Below are positions 33,361 through 41,710 of a stretch of DNA of 64,000 nucleotides, one piece after another. This stretch comes from Nostoc sp. FACHB-110. GTDB lineage: Bacteria; Cyanobacteriota; Cyanobacteriia; Cyanobacteriales; Nostocaceae. The stretch covers positions 38,854-102,853 of the forward strand of contig NZ_JACJRU010000028.1 of NCBI RefSeq assembly GCF_014697425.1, in the 5' to 3' direction. The notes under the pieces were generated by a model. It was not told the DNA's origin. It ran no database searches and was given only the letters and a program-made list of their open reading frames with translations. Within the stretch, counting starts at the first letter, position 1. Each line of letters opens with the position of its first letter. Both the position numbers and the translations under genes were made by a program.

Positions 33361-34062
33361 TTAGTATTCAATTCCTGGTTGAGCTTTCACGCCTTGGTCG
33401 CGGAATGGATGTTTAATTAAAGTCATTTCTGTTACTAAGTCAGCACGCTCAATTAATGCGGCTGGTGCGCCTCTACCTGTGAGAATTACGTGTTTTGATG
33501 GTGGTTTCTCTGCTAAACCTGCTAAAACTTCTTCTATTTGTAAATAACCCATTTTCAAAGCAATATTAATTTCATCCAACAGCACCAACTGAAAATCTGG
33601 GTTACGGATATATTCTAAAGATTTTTCCCAAGCGGCTTGTGCTTTTTCGAGGTCACGGTCTCGGTCTTGGGTTTCCCAGGTGAAGCCTTCACCCATCGCG
33701 TGAAATTCGATTTGGTCTTCCCAATAGCTAAACACGCTTTTTTCTGAGGGTTCCCACGCGCCTTTGATAAATTGGACGATCGCCACTTTGTAACCATGAC
33801 CAAGCGATCTTAACACCATTCCTAGTGCTGCTGTAGTTTTACCTTTACCGTTACCAGTATTAACAATAATTAACCCTTTTTCTGGCACAGCTTGTGCTAT
33901 GCGCCGATCCTGGATTTCTTTGCGGCGCTGCATTTTTTGGCGATACTGTTCATCACTCAGTTGTGAACTATTATTTAGGGATGAGGACATTACTTCATCA
34001 ATCAAGCGTTCGATTTCTTTATCTGATTCTAATTCTTCTGGTGTCTCGTTGTTCATCAACAT
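33361..34062 (-). CDS. cobO: Cob(I)yrinic acid a,c-diamide adenosyltransferase
   Basis: The 233-residue protein has an N-terminal helical extension (1-58), the P-loop GNGKGKTTAALG (70-81), FIKGAWEPSEK, the acidic LVLLDEINIALKMGYL, and HVILTGRGAP. It transfers the adenosyl group of ATP to the corrinoid cobalt, a late step of adenosyl(pseudo)cobalamin synthesis, and salvages corrinoids. The first ATG at 34062 or the second at 34056 are both possible. No other corrin-ring gene is adjacent. Confidence 0.93.
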   Translation of the reverse strand: MLMNNETPEELESDKEIERLIDEVMSSSLNNSSQLSDEQYRQKMQRRKEIQDRRIAQAVPEKGLIIVNTGNGKGKTTAALGMVLRSLGHGYKVAIVQFIKGAWEPSEKSVFSYWEDQIEFHAMGEGFTWETQDRDRDLEKAQAAWEKSLEYIRNPDFQLVLLDEINIALKMGYLQIEEVLAGLAEKPPSKHVILTGRGAPAALIERADLVTEMTLIKHPFRDQGVKAQPGIEY

Positions 34063-34700
34063 TTTGTGAAAATAATTAGTACAGGGCTTAATTGTGTGGC
34101 TGCTTGATGAAAATTGATGATAAATTTCTAATTTACTTACTAATAGCGAATAGGAATCTGAGCAATAAAATTATTTTTGGAGATTTATTGCTTTGAAATC
34201 TCAATTTTTGCATAAATAATTTTAATAAATATTTTAGATACTCAAATTGAGTTATTTATTATAATTATGTTTTTATAAATCTTTATTGTCAGCATAAGCC
34301 AGTCTTGACGCAGTTGATTGAACGGGCATTGTCTGAAAGAGCTAGCACTATGCTTACTCAGCCCTTTCAAGCCAGAAGACAAGAAAGTGGTTGCACAACT
34401 TATCTTTTTTCAAGTTGATAACTTTATTAAAGCATTGTTGGCAAAAATTTTTGTATTTACTTTAACGATAAAAAATCATCGACTTCTTAAATAAGCTGGG
34501 GATTTTTTACGTGCAGATTATTACAGATAAGGATTCATATTTGATTTTTGAGAAAAAGCAATCTGTGAAACTGAAAGAAGACTTCAGTCTTACTCCAGCG
34601 ATCGCACTTTTTCAGCAAGCCCTAATTTTTTTGGTGAGTGCTGAGAAATTTGGTATATCACTTTACCAAAAATGGGGGTTAATCGACGATTGATAGTAGA
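34063..34700. other. AT-rich intergenic region
   Basis: This stretch has long poly-A/T tracts, one HIP1 site at about 34599 and a degenerate CCCCGACTT-family hairpin flanked by AAAAATC and GATTTTTT at about 34471-34508. A 60-codon frame starting GTG 34511 lacks a family match and was not accepted. Confidence 0.45.
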
Positions 34701-34730
34701 CAAAGGTATATTACAGGTGTAATATATAAT
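34697..34730 (+). promoter_or_regulatory. Candidate promoter with perfect 18-bp palindrome
   Basis: ATATTACA-GG-TGTAATAT at 34708-34725 is a perfect 8-bp inverted repeat. It runs into a consensus -10 box, TATAAT, at 34725-34730. A TAGACA -35-like box sits 22 bases upstream, which is long. The arrangement suggests an operator between the promoter elements; GTA-N8-TAT in the same place is only a near-match to the NtcA consensus. Confidence 0.5.
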
Positions 34731-34735
34731 TATTA

Positions 34736-35030
34736 CTTAAGATATCCAAATAATATAAAAACCGATGAACCGCAGATTAACATTTTCCTTAAATAGTTCA
34801 GTGCATTGCAAACTTGCCAGAGGCTCAGGCAGAGGTATTGTGCTATCGATAATTAAGGCAGCATATCAATTGATGAACTGGAAATTACTAAGTTCTAGCC
34901 CAGAGGGAGCCAAACTAGATCGATATATCAATAGCGGGGGGTGCAGGTCAATTCTGACACCAAATATGAGGCAAACAGTATCAACTACCTGACCCCCGCA
35001 GCTGACGAAAAGATGCGGGGGTTATTTTTT
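34736..35030 (+). ncRNA. Candidate small RNA or leader between a promoter and a strong terminator
   Basis: The stretch lies between a good -10 box (34725) and a canonical terminator (34993-35030). A 75-codon frame from ATG 34765 to 34992 is possible and stops right at the terminator stem, but it has no ribosome binding site and an unconvincing composition. It could therefore be a roughly 295-nt sRNA, a short mRNA, or an attenuator for the HNH gene that starts 18 bases later. No known RNA family (6S, tmRNA, RNase P, SRP) was recognised. Confidence 0.4.
34993..35030 (+). terminator. Strong rho-independent terminator
   Basis: CCCCCGCA pairs with TGCGGGGG around a 13-base loop and is followed by TTATTTTTT. 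Confidence 0.92.
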
Positions 35031-35047
35031 GACAAGCGAATCAACTT

Positions 35048-35599
35048 ATGCAAGCTCAACCACCAAGTAAACAATCACATATACTACAAAACTCCGTTGT
35101 AGTGTTCTCGAAAAATTACTTACCACTAGCACGCATCAATATTAAACGGGCGATCGTGCTATTAGTGACAGGTCAAGCTGAATCTTTAAATTTTGGTGCT
35201 ACTAAGCAGTGGGAAATTCGCTCTCCCAGTGTTGTACTACAAGTACCCGAACATATCCGCTTGACAGTTGGAAATCCTGAAAGACATTGGAAAGTTCCGC
35301 CTGTAAACCGTCGTGAAGTTTTGAAGCGAGACAATCACACTTGCCAATATTGCGGTAGTACCAAGCATTTAACACTTGATCATGTCATCCCTCGTTCTAA
35401 AGGCGGACAACATACTTGGGATAACGTTGTGACAGCTTGCGCTAAGTGTAACTCAACTAAGAGCGATCGCTTACCTCATGAAGCGGGAATGGTACTAAAA
35501 AACAAACCTAAAGCACCAATTCACCCTGCTGTTGCATTTGCTGAACAATTCTGGAGCGCACAAAACCTGAGTGAAACTGAATTGGCACACAAAGGTTAG
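35048..35599 (+). CDS. HNH endonuclease family protein
   Basis: The 183-residue protein has an N-terminal domain typical of cyanobacterial HNH proteins (SVVVFSKNYLPLARINIKRA). A zinc-ribbon HNH nuclease follows: Cys99-x2-Cys102, LTLDHVIPRSKGG (Asp111-His112), Asn126 in WDNVVTACAKCNSTK, and Cys131-x2-Cys134. The core residues for metal binding are intact. Such single proteins are conserved across cyanobacteria and are not tied to a known restriction system; a role in DNA repair or maintenance is possible. It starts 18 bases after a terminator. Confidence 0.88.
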   Translation: MQAQPPSKQSHILQNSVVVFSKNYLPLARINIKRAIVLLVTGQAESLNFGATKQWEIRSPSVVLQVPEHIRLTVGNPERHWKVPPVNRREVLKRDNHTCQYCGSTKHLTLDHVIPRSKGGQHTWDNVVTACAKCNSTKSDRLPHEAGMVLKNKPKAPIHPAVAFAEQFWSAQNLSETELAHKG

Positions 35600-35627
35600 T
35601 GATGGTATTCCATTTGCTAACCCTAAC

Positions 35628-35733
35628 AGGACTTACGCCTGGGGTTAGGGGTTAACGGGTTTGGATACATACATCGTCATACCCTTACACCCTTTCCTAA
35701 AACCTTGATTTTTCTTTCTCTTGCGTAAGTCCT
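35628..35733. mobile_element. MITE with AGGACTTACGC terminal inverted repeats
   Basis: The 106-bp element has perfect 11-bp inverted ends (AGGACTTACGC and GCGTAAGTCCT). The inside carries GGGGTTAGGGGTTAACGG and a run of ACCCTTACACCCTTTCC. A longer relative lies at 60996-61137. It encodes nothing. Confidence 0.75.
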
Positions 35734-35813
35734 ATCTAAAAATGTTTTTAGCCACTCATAATTATGTCACCATAAAGTTCAATCGCTAGGCAACTATCTC
35801 TATAATTGAACAG

Positions 35814-36365
35814 ATGATATTAGTTATGCTGAGAGCAAAATTGCTAGTTTTTCCAAAATCGCTGCAACTATTACTTGGCTTTAGCCTAAGCGCAATTCCC
35901 CTGTTACCTATTTCACAGTCTTTTGCACAAACATCATCTGTTCCACTGCCATCAGATGCACCTTTGGAATTGAGCTTATTGACTAAACCAAACGATACAG
36001 TAATTACCGCTAATACTATTAACCCACAAGGATTAACAAAACCGAGTTTGTGGTTAGCTCAAGCTAATTCTGAAAACAAGTTGTTAGATAATTGGATTGC
36101 TTATCCGGCTTCTGCAACATCACCTGGGCGTGTAGATTTAATTGTCAACCAGCAAATTTGGAGCATTTTAGACTATTTAGAACGCTACAGCTTTGTCAAT
36201 CGTCTAGGTAGCGTTGCGAGAAAGGATATTTATAATTTAAGGGTTTTTAATTATCAGCAGGAAATGTTGGCAAGCTACACCTGTAATTTTCAGACTAGCC
36301 CGACACAATGCAGTATTCAGATAAATTCTCTCAATCGATTAGGCTTACAGCAATCTTCTGAGTGA
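35814..36365 (+). CDS. Exported hypothetical protein (183 aa)
   Basis: A signal peptide (residues about 5-39, ending SQSFAQTSS) is followed by a low-complexity stretch and a C-terminal domain with AYPASATSPGRVDLIVNQQI, WSILDYLERYSFVNRLGSVA and YNLRVFNYQQEMLASYTCNF. The pattern looks like a conserved cyanobacterial periplasmic family without a name. ATG 35814 gives four extra residues before an alternative ATG at 35826. Codon use is native. Confidence 0.65.
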   Translation: MILVMLRAKLLVFPKSLQLLLGFSLSAIPLLPISQSFAQTSSVPLPSDAPLELSLLTKPNDTVITANTINPQGLTKPSLWLAQANSENKLLDNWIAYPASATSPGRVDLIVNQQIWSILDYLERYSFVNRLGSVARKDIYNLRVFNYQQEMLASYTCNFQTSPTQCSIQINSLNRLGLQQSSE

Positions 36366-36390
36366 TGAACATTTTTACTAGTTTATTCAC

Positions 36391-36650
36391 ATCTTGCACC
36401 TAGCCCCAGCGAATGGAATTCGCGGCTATACAAACGAAGTCCGCCTACGCGGACTAACGCAATATCAAGGGTTTGGAACCCGCGCAGGCGGTGAGGGGGT
36501 CGCAGTCTTGGCGGTTCCCGTCGATTGCGTTAGCGCAGCGTTAGCGACGAAGGAGCGTCACCCCCGAACCCGTTAGCGCAGCGTTAGCGACGCAGGAGCG
36601 TCAGGGGTTTTGTCTGTGTAGCTGCGACTTCAGTCGCAGGCGTGCAAGAT
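36391..36650. repeat. Complete ATCTTGCAC interspersed element (260 bp)
   Basis: The ends are ATCTTGCACC and CGTGCAAGAT, inverted. The inside contains GCGAATGGAATTCGC, AAGTCCGCCTACGCGGACTA, GAACCCGCGCAGGCGG and a GCGACTTCAGTCGC palindrome. Two copies of GCGCAGCGTTAGCGACG...GGAGCGTCA are nested in it. Related pieces are at 28265-28354 and inside the MITE at 3041-3130. It fills the gap between two genes. Confidence 0.8.
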
Positions 36651-36660
36651 ATGTGTTTAC

Positions 36661-37821
36661 CTAAAAAGTCTTAATTTTGGTGAATAAAGATTCGTATTGT
36701 TTTGTGGTTGATGTTGGTAATGCTAACAAAAATTCACTTTTATTAAACACTTGACGATTGGTTTCTAAGAAGCTGCGTATTGGGTCTTGAATATCGTTAG
36801 GGGCTAGATTTGCAAACATGGGTGAATTAGTTTTTGTCTTGATGATAATTTGTTTAGCTATCTCTGGTTGCCAACAAAAATCAATCCATTTGGATGAGAG
36901 GTCATTGTTTTTCGCACTAGTAGGGCGCACCCATAAGTCAGCCCACATAGCTGTTCCTGAGGGCGGAATCACTACACTCAATTGTGGATAACTTGCCAGT
37001 ATTGGTAAAACATCACTTGACCAACCGACTGCTAACCATGTGTCGCCAATAATTAGAGGTTCTAAATAATTATTGTTAGTATATATTTTGACTTGTTGAT
37101 TGAGTGACTTTAATTCTGTTTCTAGATTTGCTACTGTATCGAGATTCTCTGTGTTGTAAGATTTACCAAGCTTTTTTAACACTATCCCAATGACTTCTCT
37201 GGGATTATCTATGATCGATATGCGCGATCGCAACCCATCGCGCCATAAATCACCCCAATCTTGTGGTTGCCATCCTAATTGTTGGAATTTATGGCGATCG
37301 TACACTATTACAGTACTACCCCAACGATAAGGGGCTGCCCAAACTTTACCTTGCGAATCTAGATAACCTTGGTCATTACGCGTAACTAGTTGTCGCCATC
37401 TGTCATCCAATCCCGACCATGATTTGAATTGTTTAATTTCTGCTTCTTCTAGAGGTTGAATCAGTTTTTGCTCAATTGCTGCTTTCAGCCAATAATCGCC
37501 TAAACTCACTAAATCTACCACAGATGTGGTTTGCGCTGACATAAATGGAATCCAGCGAGTCCAAGGTTGTTGATTGTTACTTTTTGGTTTTTCTTGCCAA
37601 TTCTGTAGTTGTTTATATAAATTCTGGATTTGGTCAACCGGAGCAAATTTTAACTGCGCTTTTTGTTGTAACCTTTGATGAAATATATCGACTATTTGAC
37701 CAGGAATAGAACCTTTCAATAACTGAATACTGAGTTTTGTTTGGTTGTTGTCACCACATCCAACCAGCAGTTGCGAAAATGCTAATCCACCTAGACTGAG
37801 TAAAAAAGACCGTCGATCCAT
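36661..37821 (-). CDS. PotD-like extracellular solute-binding lipoprotein
   Basis: The 386-residue protein begins MDRRSFLLSLGGLAFSQLLV-GC, a Tat-like/lipoprotein signal with lipobox Cys22. The periplasmic-binding fold of the spermidine/putrescine class follows (VDLVSLGDYWLKAAIEQKLI, WAAPYRWGSTVIVYD, WSSDVLPILASYPQLSVVIP). Such proteins capture polyamines or related solutes for an ABC importer. No permease or ATPase gene is nearby, so it works with components encoded elsewhere or has another role. Confidence 0.85.
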   Translation of the reverse strand: MDRRSFLLSLGGLAFSQLLVGCGDNNQTKLSIQLLKGSIPGQIVDIFHQRLQQKAQLKFAPVDQIQNLYKQLQNWQEKPKSNNQQPWTRWIPFMSAQTTSVVDLVSLGDYWLKAAIEQKLIQPLEEAEIKQFKSWSGLDDRWRQLVTRNDQGYLDSQGKVWAAPYRWGSTVIVYDRHKFQQLGWQPQDWGDLWRDGLRSRISIIDNPREVIGIVLKKLGKSYNTENLDTVANLETELKSLNQQVKIYTNNNYLEPLIIGDTWLAVGWSSDVLPILASYPQLSVVIPPSGTAMWADLWVRPTSAKNNDLSSKWIDFCWQPEIAKQIIIKTKTNSPMFANLAPNDIQDPIRSFLETNRQVFNKSEFLLALPTSTTKQYESLFTKIKTF

Positions 37822-38649
37822 TGATTCTTGGATATGTAAAGTAAGATTCTCAACTATTCTCTTACAAGCATAAGGGATAGTGAGTAGGAATGAGGTTTGT
37901 TGAAAACTGCTTGACTATCGTCACATAACATTGACATTGAATGAAATGCCACAGCAAGATTAGCACAATCACAAATAGTGTATCTGCCTTCATCTGCGGT
38001 GATCAGCGATTAATTTTACCCAAATTTATTGCTTCTTTATTGTTAGTCTCAGATTTATTCAAAAAATCTTGGATTTTTACACCCAACCGAGTTTTGTTAG
38101 TCTTTACAGTTTCCTTAACCCTGTTTCTTGCTTTGACAAGTAATTCAGGCATTAACTTCGATGATGATATAAATTTTTCTGATATAAAAATAAAGTAGAA
38201 AAATGATTGCCACAAACCTATCATTGACAAGCCTATTCTGTCATTAATTCGTTTTTTTCCTCTTTAACGCGGATTTTGCTATCACCCTAAGGTTCTGAAA
38301 AAACTTGCTAGTCAAGCTCAACAGCTATTTGGTGTATAGGAACAGAAAAAAATCTATTTAATCTCGAAAAATCAGCAAAAATTTGCAATAATCAGCATTT
38401 TTGTTGAATGTTGAACTCTTTATCTTTATGACAATTACAGAGTTTTTCTAAAAAGAAATTACACTAAATTAACATTTCGCAATATATGAATAGATTATTG
38501 CTTCAATCTAAGATTGAGGAAGATTGAAAATTAATGACTTAGATATAACAATTAGACATATTATTTGAATAATTAAATAATTCATAAGTATGGTTAACGT
38601 TGCCAATAAATTGAATAACATGGAGAAAATATACTGACGAGGGTAGTAG
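37822..38649. other. AT-rich intergenic region (828 bp)
   Basis: Mostly low-GC sequence. A possible 85-codon frame at 37941-38198 contains one hydrophobic stretch but lacks a ribosome binding site and was left out. The last 200 bases, rich in ATAATTAAATAATT, likely contain the promoter of the next gene. Confidence 0.45.
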
Positions 38650-39024
38650 ATGGAGCCATTACAAAACCAGATCCTGACTTTGAGCCATAAACTGGATGCC
38701 CTCTACCAGGTAATTGAGCAGCTTGACCATAGAGTAGCTCAAGCTTTCTCAGAGTGTTCTTTGTCAAAAACACAAGGAAAAAATAACTATCAAGAAAATG
38801 GTGAAACTTTTCCCTATCAGTTAAAAGGACAAATCAGTTTTAATCAAGAATTAGAACACAAAGATGTTTTAACAGACGGCGTTTATTTAGATATGAATCG
38901 TCAAGGTGGGGATAAGGTTTTATCGCCAGAAATTCAGATACAACGTCTGACAGCGCAGTTAACCGCAGCTTATAACCGCATTGCGGCATTAGAAGAACAA
39001 TTACTCCGGGAAAGAATTCATTAA
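38650..39024 (+). CDS. Coiled-coil hypothetical protein (124 aa)
   Basis: The 124-residue soluble protein has coiled coils at both ends (residues 5-38 and 98-122) with a charged, Gly/Asp-rich middle. GAGGG lies nine bases before ATG 38650. No family was recognised, but the HRVAQAF and ALEEQLLRER helices look like dimerisation segments. A clear terminator follows. Confidence 0.65.
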   Translation: MEPLQNQILTLSHKLDALYQVIEQLDHRVAQAFSECSLSKTQGKNNYQENGETFPYQLKGQISFNQELEHKDVLTDGVYLDMNRQGGDKVLSPEIQIQRLTAQLTAAYNRIAALEEQLLRERIH

Positions 39025-39052
39025 TGGTTCAATAGTCAGCCTTAAGAGAATT

Positions 39053-39083
39053 TACCGGAGCTTTTTTAGTCCGGTATTTTTAT
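39053..39083 (+). terminator. Rho-independent terminator
   Basis: TACCGGA pairs with TCCGGTA around a 10-base loop containing a T run, followed by TTTTTAT. It ends the coiled-coil gene and may also help stop the convergent cobT transcript. Confidence 0.88.
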
Positions 39084-39085
39084 GT

Positions 39086-40219
39086 TTAATTTTGGCTAAT
39101 TTGCTGTAATTGGTTTTCAATTGCAGTTAAAAGTTTGTCTTGTTGCCAATTTTGGTAGAGATGGGCTGCAATACTAGCGGCTCCTGCGCCCACACCTTCT
39201 TTCACAAAACCTTTTTCATAGGCTTGAAGTTGGGGGTAACGAGAATTAGTAAAATTTAGCTGTGTGGCAAGTAGGGAAGGAATGATTCCGTGATTTGTAG
39301 TTCCTTTATTTAAGCTGATTGCTAAATCAACAGTTCCGCCAGTGGGATCTTCTGCAACCCAGCGAGTTGTGCCAACAATTACTTGTGTGGGTTGCCAAAA
39401 TAAATTGTAGGTTTGAGAAATTACTGTAGTTAAGGCGTAAACTGCGAGCATTTGTGTACCACCTGCTAGCATAACACCACAACGACGGCTAGCAGCGATC
39501 GCCATTCCTGCTACAACTATTTGCATAGGATCGCCAACTGCCGCAACAATTTCTAATGGTTCGGCATCGCGCGGAATTTTCTCCAATCCTGCTTGTACTA
39601 TTTCCCATTTTTGTTGATGGTTACAAATTGGATGGCTGCTGTTGACTTTACCAACTGCATCTATTCCCAAAGCTGTGAGAATAGCTAAAGCCGTGGTTGT
39701 GCCACCAACGACACACTCACTTAAGATTATATAACTGTGAGGGACTTCTGCCGCCAAGCGATCGCCCCATATTAACCCTTGTTCTAGCAAATGTTTAACT
39801 GTTGCTAGATCCATTGCCTTACTTGTACTTAAACACCGCGCCGACGCACCGCCTAAATCAATAGCAGGTACAGCCGGAAGTTGCGGCAATCCAGCATTAA
39901 ATAAATAAAGTGGGATATTTAGCCCTTCCACCACAGCACGAGAAATCAGTACAGGTGATGCCCCTGCCGTTAGTGGTGGTAAAGGATATTGCGGTTGATG
40001 TTTTGCGCCGTAGTATAAAAACTCAGCATCTGCACAAGCTGTGTACTTACGGTCTTCCGGTGTGCTACCAGCCGCCGAAATTCCGGGAATCAAAGCTGTT
40101 TGCGTAAAGCCTAAAACACAGGCAAAACTTGGCAAACAACCTCGGTATTTAGCTAACCAAGCTTTGCCCTGTTCTATTTGAGAATAAATCCGAATTAAGT
40201 CATTGATAAATAACATCAT
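39086..40219 (-). CDS. cobT: CobT-like nicotinate mononucleotide-dependent phosphoribosyltransferase
   Basis: The 377-residue protein belongs to the archaeal/cyanobacterial CobT-like family (formerly UPF0284). Landmarks are TALIPGISAAGSTPEDRKYTACADAEFL, ECVVGGTTTALAILTALG, VMLAGGTQMLAVYAL and the C-terminal FVKEGVGAGAASIAA. It activates the lower-ligand base of (pseudo)cobalamin by forming an alpha-ribotide. It overlaps the DUF2232 gene by four bases, so the two are translationally coupled. Confidence 0.9.
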   Translation of the reverse strand: MMLFINDLIRIYSQIEQGKAWLAKYRGCLPSFACVLGFTQTALIPGISAAGSTPEDRKYTACADAEFLYYGAKHQPQYPLPPLTAGASPVLISRAVVEGLNIPLYLFNAGLPQLPAVPAIDLGGASARCLSTSKAMDLATVKHLLEQGLIWGDRLAAEVPHSYIILSECVVGGTTTALAILTALGIDAVGKVNSSHPICNHQQKWEIVQAGLEKIPRDAEPLEIVAAVGDPMQIVVAGMAIAASRRCGVMLAGGTQMLAVYALTTVISQTYNLFWQPTQVIVGTTRWVAEDPTGGTVDLAISLNKGTTNHGIIPSLLATQLNFTNSRYPQLQAYEKGFVKEGVGAGAASIAAHLYQNWQQDKLLTAIENQLQQISQN

Positions 40220-40995
40220 TCATAATCCAGCAGCACTTGTACCCACTGTGGGGGACGAGGAATCGGATTACCCAACCTATCTAATAAAAGCCATGCAGCG
40301 ACGTGTACTACAAACAAATAGATAAAGTTATTCAGTACAACCAAGGCTATAGCCCCTAATTGAATCACAAAGACACTGGGACTAGTTAATAATCCTAATT
40401 TGAGAAATATCCACTCGGCAATTTCAGTAACTTGGTTAATCAGATAAATCCATAAATCTTCATTGGATAATATCGACAGCAACCACATCCGAAAAAAGAA
40501 GCCCAAACTACCTAATAAACTAGCCAGAGTAATCGAAACAACCCAAGGCACACGACGATGCCAAGTTGCTCCCAATAGTACACCCATAAAGGCATAAGGC
40601 ATCACAAACAAAAGACTACGAACTGGCCCCATCAACACAGATAACAATAAACCAGAAGTGATAGCAGCCATCCATGCAGCACGATGACCCCATCGCAGGT
40701 AAACTAGAGCGATTGGCACAGGAAAAAATATCCGTAAAACCGGGCCTAAAGGAAAGTAGAAATTAATAAACCAAATCAAACTAGCAGTGCTGGCTAAAAA
40801 TGCCGTTTCTACTAGCCGCAAAGGTGCAGCTGCTTTTAGTTGGGGAGGTTGCAATTGGCTCAAGTTTTCAGCTTCGGGGAAAATGTCTGGTTGTGGTAAT
40901 TGTTCTTGGGCATCACCTCCTTGATTTTGAGCAGATTTTGATTCAGGATTCAGGCTTTCCTCTGGCTCTTCCGGCAGAGAATTTACAATACTCAT
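40216..40995 (-). CDS. DUF2232 multi-spanning membrane protein
   Basis: The 259-residue protein has a 55-residue disordered, acidic N-terminus and then six to seven TMs with the DUF2232/YybS pattern (FPVPIALVYLRWGHRAAW, VMPYAFMGVLLGATWHRR). The fold resembles ECF transporter substrate components. Coupling to cobT suggests transport of a cobalamin precursor or lower-ligand base; this is inference. It starts 13 bases after the regulator gene. Confidence 0.82.
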   Translation of the reverse strand: MSIVNSLPEEPEESLNPESKSAQNQGGDAQEQLPQPDIFPEAENLSQLQPPQLKAAAPLRLVETAFLASTASLIWFINFYFPLGPVLRIFFPVPIALVYLRWGHRAAWMAAITSGLLLSVLMGPVRSLLFVMPYAFMGVLLGATWHRRVPWVVSITLASLLGSLGFFFRMWLLSILSNEDLWIYLINQVTEIAEWIFLKLGLLTSPSVFVIQLGAIALVVLNNFIYLFVVHVAAWLLLDRLGNPIPRPPQWVQVLLDYE

Positions 40996-41008
40996 TTGAG
41001 AAAATTCT

Positions 41009-41710
41009 TTAAACTATCATTTTTTCCAGAGCTAACACATCAGGAATGCAAATACTTTCTTGATCCCGTTTAATTAACCCTTTCTTTTCTAACCTAGTCA
41101 AGACCCTGGTTACTGTTTCTCGCGCTAGTCCACTGAGGCTACTTAATTCTCGGTGAGGTAAATTAGGAATTTCAGTTTCTCCGGTGCGCGCTTTTTTTCC
41201 TTGCCCTTCGGCTAAGAACAGCAATGTATCAGCTACCCGTGATTGACTATCTGATTCTCGTAACCGCAGGCGGCGATTTACTTGTCGCAAACGCCTAGCC
41301 ATGAGTTGGGATAATCTTACTCCTGCTAAAGGTTCTGTGTGCAGTAATTTCACAAAATCTTGAGCAGGCATACTGCCAATTACTGTAGCTGTGAGAGTAA
41401 TGACATCAGTCGAACGGGGTACTTCATCTAAAGCTGCCATTTCTCCAAATAGTTCGCCTTTGCCAAGAATATTCAGGGTGACTTCTTTGCCTTCTAAGTT
41501 ATAAGTGCGAATTTTTACCCAACCCTCGAATATAAAATAAACAGAACCACCCCAATCATTTTCCAACAAAATTACTTGATTGGCTGGGTGGGTGCGAGTA
41601 ACAAGGTGGGTAAGAGCTAGTTCCACAATAGCGTCAGGCAACCCTTGAAAAAAGGGAGTCGATTTGATCCAAGGATTATGAGGTTCTTGCAATGTATATC
41701 GGTCTCCCAT
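41009..41710 (-). CDS. Crp/Fnr family transcriptional regulator
   Basis: The 233-residue protein has a cyclic-nucleotide-binding-like beta-roll (ILLENDWGGSVYFIFEGWVK, GELFGEMAALDEVPRSTDVI) and a winged helix at 160-225 (HRELSSLSGLARETVTRVLTRLEKKGLI). The roll lacks a clear RxS/T cAMP site of the RSTD type in standard order but keeps the EMAALDEVPRS loop, so ligand binding is uncertain. There are no Fe-S cysteines. As first gene of a three-gene unit with DUF2232 and cobT it may control them. Confidence 0.9.
   Translation of the reverse strand: MGDRYTLQEPHNPWIKSTPFFQGLPDAIVELALTHLVTRTHPANQVILLENDWGGSVYFIFEGWVKIRTYNLEGKEVTLNILGKGELFGEMAALDEVPRSTDVITLTATVIGSMPAQDFVKLLHTEPLAGVRLSQLMARRLRQVNRRLRLRESDSQSRVADTLLFLAEGQGKKARTGETEIPNLPHRELSSLSGLARETVTRVLTRLEKKGLIKRDQESICIPDVLALEKMIV

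Noticed and set aside
34511..34693. 60-codon frame starting with GTG
   Set aside because: No ribosome binding site or family; it overlaps a decayed hairpin.
34765..34992. 75-codon frame as a certain gene
   Set aside because: It fits between a promoter and a terminator but has no ribosome binding site and unconvincing composition; kept only as part of a candidate RNA.
36394..36576. 60-codon frame between the exported protein and PotD-like genes
   Set aside because: It lies entirely within the interspersed element; the translation reflects palindromic repeats.
37941..38198. 85-codon frame upstream of the coiled-coil gene
   Set aside because: No ribosome binding site, AT-driven hydrophobic composition, no recognised family.
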